A stretch of DNA of 64,000 nucleotides from Neurospora crassa OR74A (taxonomy: Eukaryota > Ascomycota > Sordariomycetes > Sordariales > Sordariaceae). How positions within the stretch are numbered: the first letter of the stretch is position 1; the number at the start of each line of letters is the position of its first letter. Under the pieces are notes generated by a model. It worked only from the letters and a program-made list of their open reading frames with translations, ran no database searches and was not told where the DNA came from. The stretch spans positions 1,736,001 to 1,800,000 of the forward strand of contig NC_026501.1 of assembly GCF_000182925.2 (NCBI RefSeq), in the 5' to 3' direction. Shown here one piece after another: positions 60,956 to 64,000 of this stretch. The translations under genes and the position numbers were made by a program.

Positions 60956-63685
60956 GAAAGGATTGACTTCAGTTGGTGTTGGCCCCGAGCCAGTAATCCT
61001 ACGTCCTGGGCGACCCAGCCCCCTTCAGATAACAATAGTGGATCGATAAGCTTGTTGTCAATATCCAGCACCAACAAGTTCGGGGATCCTTAGTAAGCTA
61101 ACGTCCGTAAGATCTAATCAGGTCTATCGGAGGGTGGCTGAAAAGGTGTCGAGATTGTCGATGGGGCAGGTAGAAGATCGAGTGGGGGGTCTTGTTTGCC
61201 ACGGAAGAGTCCAGACAGGCGTCCTCAATATGATCAGAGAATCGACGGACCGCAGAGCCTCCGTCGTAGATCGCCTGAAGTGATAACCGAGAGTGTGAGG
61301 CTGAAAATGCTGGTTGAAGTAGTGTGGTGAACTTGGTGATTTGTCTAGAGAGCGTCGAACTTGGTATAAAGTGTCGGGGTGAGGGGCAGCGGGGGAGAGA
61401 AAGCGTGGACTTGTGTCGGCGAAACACGGTGAGGTTGAGCAAAGCGAGATGTAGAAAGCTCAGTGAGCGAGATCCTCGGTATGATCGTTGGTTAAGGACA
61501 GCTGTATGGCGAGACAGAGGGCTCCGAATGGCTCCTAAAGACGTCCTCTCCTATCTGTCTTGGTCCAGTGATAGAGCAAATGAGTGACGATAGTCCGGGT
61601 TTAGTCCGTTTGTAGATGCGTGTCTGTGAATTGCAAGTGGTGATGTGTTGTAGCGACAGAAGGCAAGGCTCGTTGTCCGGTGCGGGAGACTGGAGGAGGA
61701 CTAGGTGCGAGGCAGCGGTTTCGAGGTAAGATTCCTTTCTGGAGGACCACCCTTGAGTCCCAAGAAGTCCGACTACCTATCCAAACTGCCCACGAGGCAA
61801 ATCTGATATCCACCGGTTCCCGAAAGATTCAGATGAGCGAACAGATGAGCTCTGGTACTATGCTTGCTTAGCCCCCGCCAATCACTCGATTGGGCAAAAG
61901 GAATGAAGAAAGGGCCCTGCTGAGGAGTGACCTGCAAGTATGCCGGGTATGGTCTTTGCAACCGGTTGAACCAGACACTGCGAGAACACGGAACACTGCG
62001 GTGGCCGTAGGGAAAACACAGGTCGACATACACACTGCCCACAAGCACCCAGAGCACAAAGATGGACGGGTGGGTGAGGAGAAGGGGATCCTTGGGTTTA
62101 ATGACCGGATCGTCTCCATCGTTGCTAGGCGTTGGAGCATTTAAATTTGATGTGTCCACGAACCCGCCAGGGTATTTAGAGGCGAGAATAGGCCCAGAGC
62201 TATTTGTAAGGTGGAACTCGCTCAAGCGAAGAAGAAGCGATTCTTTCGTCATGGATGGTAATGTAAAAGGAGAGGGGAGAAAACACACCGTCGGACAGTC
62301 CAGTCCAGTAATGCTGTGCTTAAGCAGCTCCGGTGACGACGGAGATAGACAAGAGGCTGAAGCCGACATGGTGTGAACTGCTGGTAGTCTCAACCTCGAA
62401 GGGGAATCCGTGGATAAACGGTCCATATGCACAGTTTATGTCCCCTGGCTAGACACAGGAGATACGTAGCAGCACCGATCCAGCGATCACCCGGTGTCCC
62501 CTGCCCGGTTGCTCGATTTTGTTTGGTTTGGTGTTTGCACTAGCGAGCGCCAAAAGGAGTCAACAGACCCCGGATGAAGAAGCCTTCCAGCAACGGCTGC
62601 CCGGCAGGCGTCAGAGCCCCGACGGAATGGGTTGTTGTCCGAAATCGACTGGCGGCCAGGATGAACGGGCTGCCGAATTGTCCGATCATGTCTCCTTCCC
62701 CTGCCGAGCCTCGGTGCATCATACATATGTGACCATCCGGAAAGCTCGGTCCACGATGTAGCCGCGCTAATGATTCGGCGATTTGGTACCTAGTGTAGTG
62801 TGTTTGATGCAAGACATCGATGCTCCTGTCACATCATTTTCTCGGTGTCAACCTTTCCGGCGACTGAGAACTACAGTACACAGCTTGTCGGTCGGTGAAG
62901 CTGCCACGTGAACATACGGGTACCTCAGCTAAACGTGCGCGTCGGTTTCTATGGGGGTGCTCATGATGAAATTGGATGTCCACTCGTTGGATCCGCTCAC
63001 TGCTAGCAAATACCGGCACATAGGATTATGGATTTTGGCTGGTCAGGAACAGCGGCCCGCCTCCCAGATCGCCAACCGGCGCGGCGCATTTCGCGGCAGG
63101 CAGTGCCAAGCAGCAGCATCCTGGTGTAGGTACGCCCTTGCACACCTCCAGCACCTCTGGCATTATTAGCCCGGGACAACCACCGTTGTAATGGAACTTA
63201 CCTACTTATGGAGTCATCAACAGCAACAGCAACACGTTTCGGATAGGTTGACACAGACAATCCATCGAAGCAGCAGGCCTGGAAATAGTACGTCCTATTT
63301 CAAGATAGGAAATCTTTGAAACAAATGGTGGTGAGCGAATGTGTCGATTTGATTCAATGAGTGTAGTAACAGCATCTATTATGATTGCTTCCGTGATGCA
63401 GTCGTCGTCGTGTGACGACAAAGAGAATCGAAACTGAAGCTCACCCAAAACTCGACCCCCATATTATCCATCGCCAATACCTCGCACTAATCCTTCAACC
63501 TCCAACCTCCACAGCTTGAGCCCCCCTTACCTCAACTGTCCCAGCCCCCTTTTTGTCGTTAGCCATTTGCGCCGTTCACCCCGATAAGGGATGACTGGGT
63601 GGTCATTGTAAGCATGCCGTCCATGCATCTCCAGGGCCATTGCGCCGTGATGATAAGAATAGGGTACAAAGCATACAGACACCGC
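60956..63685. other. Upstream region of FLC gene; no convincing gene
   Basis: It contains the promoter of the FLC gene and the 3' flank of the gene cut by the right edge. A 219-codon frame on the minus strand (61773-62432) is the longest, but it is Ser/Pro-rich, lacks a motif and overlaps other open frames. It is more likely leader or non-coding sequence. Confidence 0.5.
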
Positions 63686-64000
63686 TCAAAAGAACTTGCC
63701 AGGAACCTTTCCAGCCCCAGACTCCTGTCCATTGCTCAATATCGTCTCCAAGTCTCCGCCAGCAACATACTGGATCGCCTCGCTGTCACTCTCTACCACA
63801 ACTGGACGGTCAAGGGCGTCGAACCTCACACCCTTTCTCTTGGCCTGGACCCATTGCACCGCCAGCCTGAGCGCAAGGGCTCCAAAGCCCCACAAAAGAC
63901 CGCCGACAGGGGCAGCCACGAAGGCACCGAACGCGGCCCAGCCCTCCTGATAGATGCCGTCTTCGAGTAGTATCAGCTGAGCGCCCTTGTATGCGTCGTT
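63686..64000 (-). CDS. Partial gene, C-terminal exon of an unrecognised protein
   Basis: The minus strand is open from the window edge (64000) to a TAA-type stop at 63686, giving at least 104 residues; the 5' part lies outside the window. The segment reads as real protein: an acidic start (LILLEDGIYQEGW), one hydrophobic segment with small residues (FGAFVAAPVGGLLWGFGALALRLAV), then a basic anchor (QAKRKGVRFD) and a polar tail ending GKVPGKFF. It is probably the last membrane segment and tail of a membrane or organelle protein. I do not recognise the family. Frame continuity across the edge supports it, but an intron border near 64000 cannot be excluded. Confidence 0.5.
   Translation of the reverse strand, partial: NDAYKGAQLILLEDGIYQEGWAAFGAFVAAPVGGLLWGFGALALRLAVQWVQAKRKGVRFDALDRPVVVESDSEAIQYVAGGDLETILSNGQESGAGKVPGKFF

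Noticed and set aside
61773-62432. 219-codon minus-strand frame upstream of the FLC gene
   Set aside because: Ser/Pro/Leu-rich without motif, overlapped by other open frames, and placed where the FLC promoter is expected. It remains possible but unsupported.

Overview
The window looks like nuclear DNA of a filamentous ascomycete, most likely Sordariales and close to Neurospora or Sordaria. The evidence is short GT-AG introns (mostly 50-80 nt, GTAAGT/GTATGT/GTACGT donors, CTAAC or CTGAC branch sites just before the AG), C-ending codon preference, long intergenic stretches with pyrimidine tracts, and a 573-residue ATP sulfurylase whose active-site numbering matches filamentous-fungal enzymes. 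I found 17 complete protein-coding genes and one cut off by the right edge. I saw no rRNA or tRNA gene, CRISPR array, or recognisable transposon or LTR element. Exon borders were worked out by hand from splice signals and reading-frame continuity. All assembled reading frames close without internal stops.

Layout. 1-13 kb: a PalI/Rim9 pH sensor (+), an orphan low-complexity protein (-), a 3.5 kb non-coding stretch, and a Yap-type bZIP factor (+) followed by a perfect 74-bp tandem duplication. 13-23 kb, all on the minus strand: a choline/ethanolamine phosphotransferase, gamma-COP (Sec21) and a protein with a TRF-like helical region plus a telobox-like Myb domain. 24-29 kb (+): a Gdt1/UPF0016 cation transporter and an eight-exon EI24/Rrt8-like membrane protein. 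29-37 kb: a gene-poor interval, then a very large secreted Ser/Thr-rich mucin-like protein with about 25 copies of a P-[YF]-P-x-x-N-[ST] repeat. 39-47 kb (+): ATP sulfurylase and an orphan protein with a long Arg-Asp/Arg-Glu repeat. 47-53 kb: mitoribosomal mL45/Mba1-like (-), an Eos1-like membrane protein (+), eIF1 (-). 53-61 kb: tRNA 2'-O-methyltransferase Trm44 (+) tail to tail with an intradiol ring-cleavage dioxygenase (-), then a TRP-like FLC membrane protein (-). The right edge holds the last exon of an unrecognised membrane protein (-).

Most genes are unlinked housekeeping functions: secretion and glycosylation (gamma-COP, Gdt1, Eos1, phospholipid synthesis), translation (eIF1, Trm44, mL45), sulfur assimilation and pH sensing. 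There is no clear gene cluster. The least conventional items are the repeat glycoprotein, the Arg-Asp repeat protein, the TRF/telobox protein, several very small exons, three introns that are multiples of three without stops, and a GC-rich foldable segment near 37.8 kb.
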